This document shows positions 5,042-5,619 of a stretch of DNA of 5,619 nucleotides, piece by piece. The translations under genes were made by a program, and so were the position numbers. Positions within the stretch are counted from its first letter, which is position 1; the number at the start of each line of letters is the position of its first letter. Under the pieces are notes generated by a model, which did no database searches, was not told the DNA's origin, and saw only the letters and a list, made by a program, of their open reading frames with translations. The DNA lies in contig LNFD01000233.1 in NCBI GenBank assembly GCA_001464255.1, positions 1 to 5,619 on the forward strand, written 5' to 3'. This stretch comes from Actinomycetales bacterium Ga0077552. GTDB lineage: Bacteria; Actinomycetota; Actinomycetes; Actinomycetales; Microbacteriaceae.

Positions 5042-5619
5042 ATCTGCGTCGTGCCGAGGCTCGCGTGGCCGAGGATCTCCTGCACCGCCCGCAGGTCGGC
5101 CCCGCCGTCGAGCAGGTGCGTGGCGGCGGTGTGCCGGAAGGTGTGCGGGCCGGAGGGACCGCTGCCGGGGTGCTCGGCGAGCAGGCCCGCCACGAGCGCG
5201 TACACGGCGCGGGTCGACTCGCGCGCCCCGCGGGCGCCCAGGAAGAGCGCCGGGCCCGACCGCTCGCCGAGCAGCGCGGGCCGCCCGAGCTCGAGGTATC
5301 CGGCCACGGCGCGAGCGGCGGGAACGCCGAACGGCACCACGCGCTCCTTCGCACCCTTGCCGAGCACCCGCACCACGCGGCGCGCGGCGTCGACGTCGCC
5401 CAGGTCGAGGCCGACGAGCTCGCTCACGCGCAGCGCGCTCGCGTAGAGCAGCTCGATCATCGCGAGGTCGCGCAGCGCCAGCGGGTCGTGCGTCGCGGCG
5501 CGGGCGGCGAGGCCGTCGAGCAGGGCATCCACCTGCGGGCGCGACAGCACGCGGGGCAGGTGGCGATCGGGGCGCGGGGCGCGCAGCCGGGCCGCGGCGT
5601 CGGCGGGGGCGCGGTCGGT
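4978..5619 (-). CDS. xerC: Tyrosine recombinase XerC, C-terminal part (5' end outside window)
   Basis: The visible 213 residues run open from the window edge to TGA at 4980-4978, against about 300 for whole Xer proteins, so roughly the N-terminal core-binding domain is missing. The first 25 residues form the interdomain linker, with the PDRHLPRVLS phrase typical of Xer proteins. The catalytic domain follows with all six expected residues: Arg64 (SALRVSEL), Lys88 (GKGAKER), His159 and Arg162 (HTFRHTAATHLL), His185 (LGHASLG) and the nucleophile Tyr194 (IYTH). XerC, with XerD, resolves chromosome dimers at dif before cell division. The C rather than D assignment rests on the neighbourhood (xerC - M23 - rpsB), as in other actinobacteria; sequence alone would allow XerD. 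A GTG at 5550 could be taken as a start but would cut into the linker, and the frame continues upstream. It converges on the M23 gene and overlaps it by 64 bp. Confidence 0.92.
   Translation of the reverse strand, partial: TDRAPADAAARLRAPRPDRHLPRVLSRPQVDALLDGLAARAATHDPLALRDLAMIELLYASALRVSELVGLDLGDVDAARRVVRVLGKGAKERVVPFGVPAARAVAGYLELGRPALLGERSGPALFLGARGARESTRAVYALVAGLLAEHPGSGPSGPHTFRHTAATHLLDGGADLRAVQEILGHASLGTTQIYTHVSAERLASVYRTAHPRA

Overview
The window is chromosomal core DNA from a very GC-rich actinobacterium, most likely a member of the Microbacteriaceae. This placement rests on strong G/C preference at third codon positions, GTG starts, the S2 and EF-Ts sequence style (Ala/Glu/Lys-rich S2 tail, EF-Ts ending in FKVGA), and the gene order. 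That order, xerC - M23 peptidase-like gene - rpsB - tsf - pyrH - frr - (cdsA), is the one I know from other actinobacteria, for example the Mycobacterium tuberculosis Rv2894c to Rv2881c region. The family assignment is inference.

Layout from right to left, because most genes read on the minus strand. At 4978-5619 is the C-terminal catalytic part of a XerC-type tyrosine recombinase; its 5' end lies beyond the window. Convergent to it, at 4451-5041 on the plus strand, is a small exported LytM/M23-fold protein. It keeps the three zinc ligands but lacks the usual catalytic histidines, and it overlaps xerC tail to tail by 64 bp. The 281-bp gap at 4170-4450 holds an extended -10 promoter for rpsB and about 175 nt of structured 5' leader. 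Then follow rpsB (ribosomal protein S2) and tsf (EF-Ts). After tsf come a perfect 16-bp hairpin, pyrH (UMP kinase), a DMT/EamA-type membrane transporter, frr (ribosome recycling factor), and the first 18 codons of the next gene, probably cdsA.

Functionally the minus-strand block is a translation cluster (S2, EF-Ts, ribosome recycling factor) combined with nucleotide and lipid precursor genes (UMP kinase, probable CDP-diacylglycerol synthase). The hairpin after tsf probably separates an rpsB-tsf unit from a pyrH-transporter-frr-cdsA unit.

Two points deserve attention. First, rpsB carries an apparent frameshift near 3323-3330 that removes its conserved-style Ala/Lys-rich tail; the intact tail lies in the other frame and ends 10 nt before tsf. 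This is either a sequencing or assembly error or a real tail truncation. Second, a transporter gene sits between pyrH and frr, which are usually direct neighbours, and it overlaps the pyrH stop by four bases. I found no mobile elements, CRISPR arrays, tRNA or rRNA genes, and no convincing novel multi-gene system.
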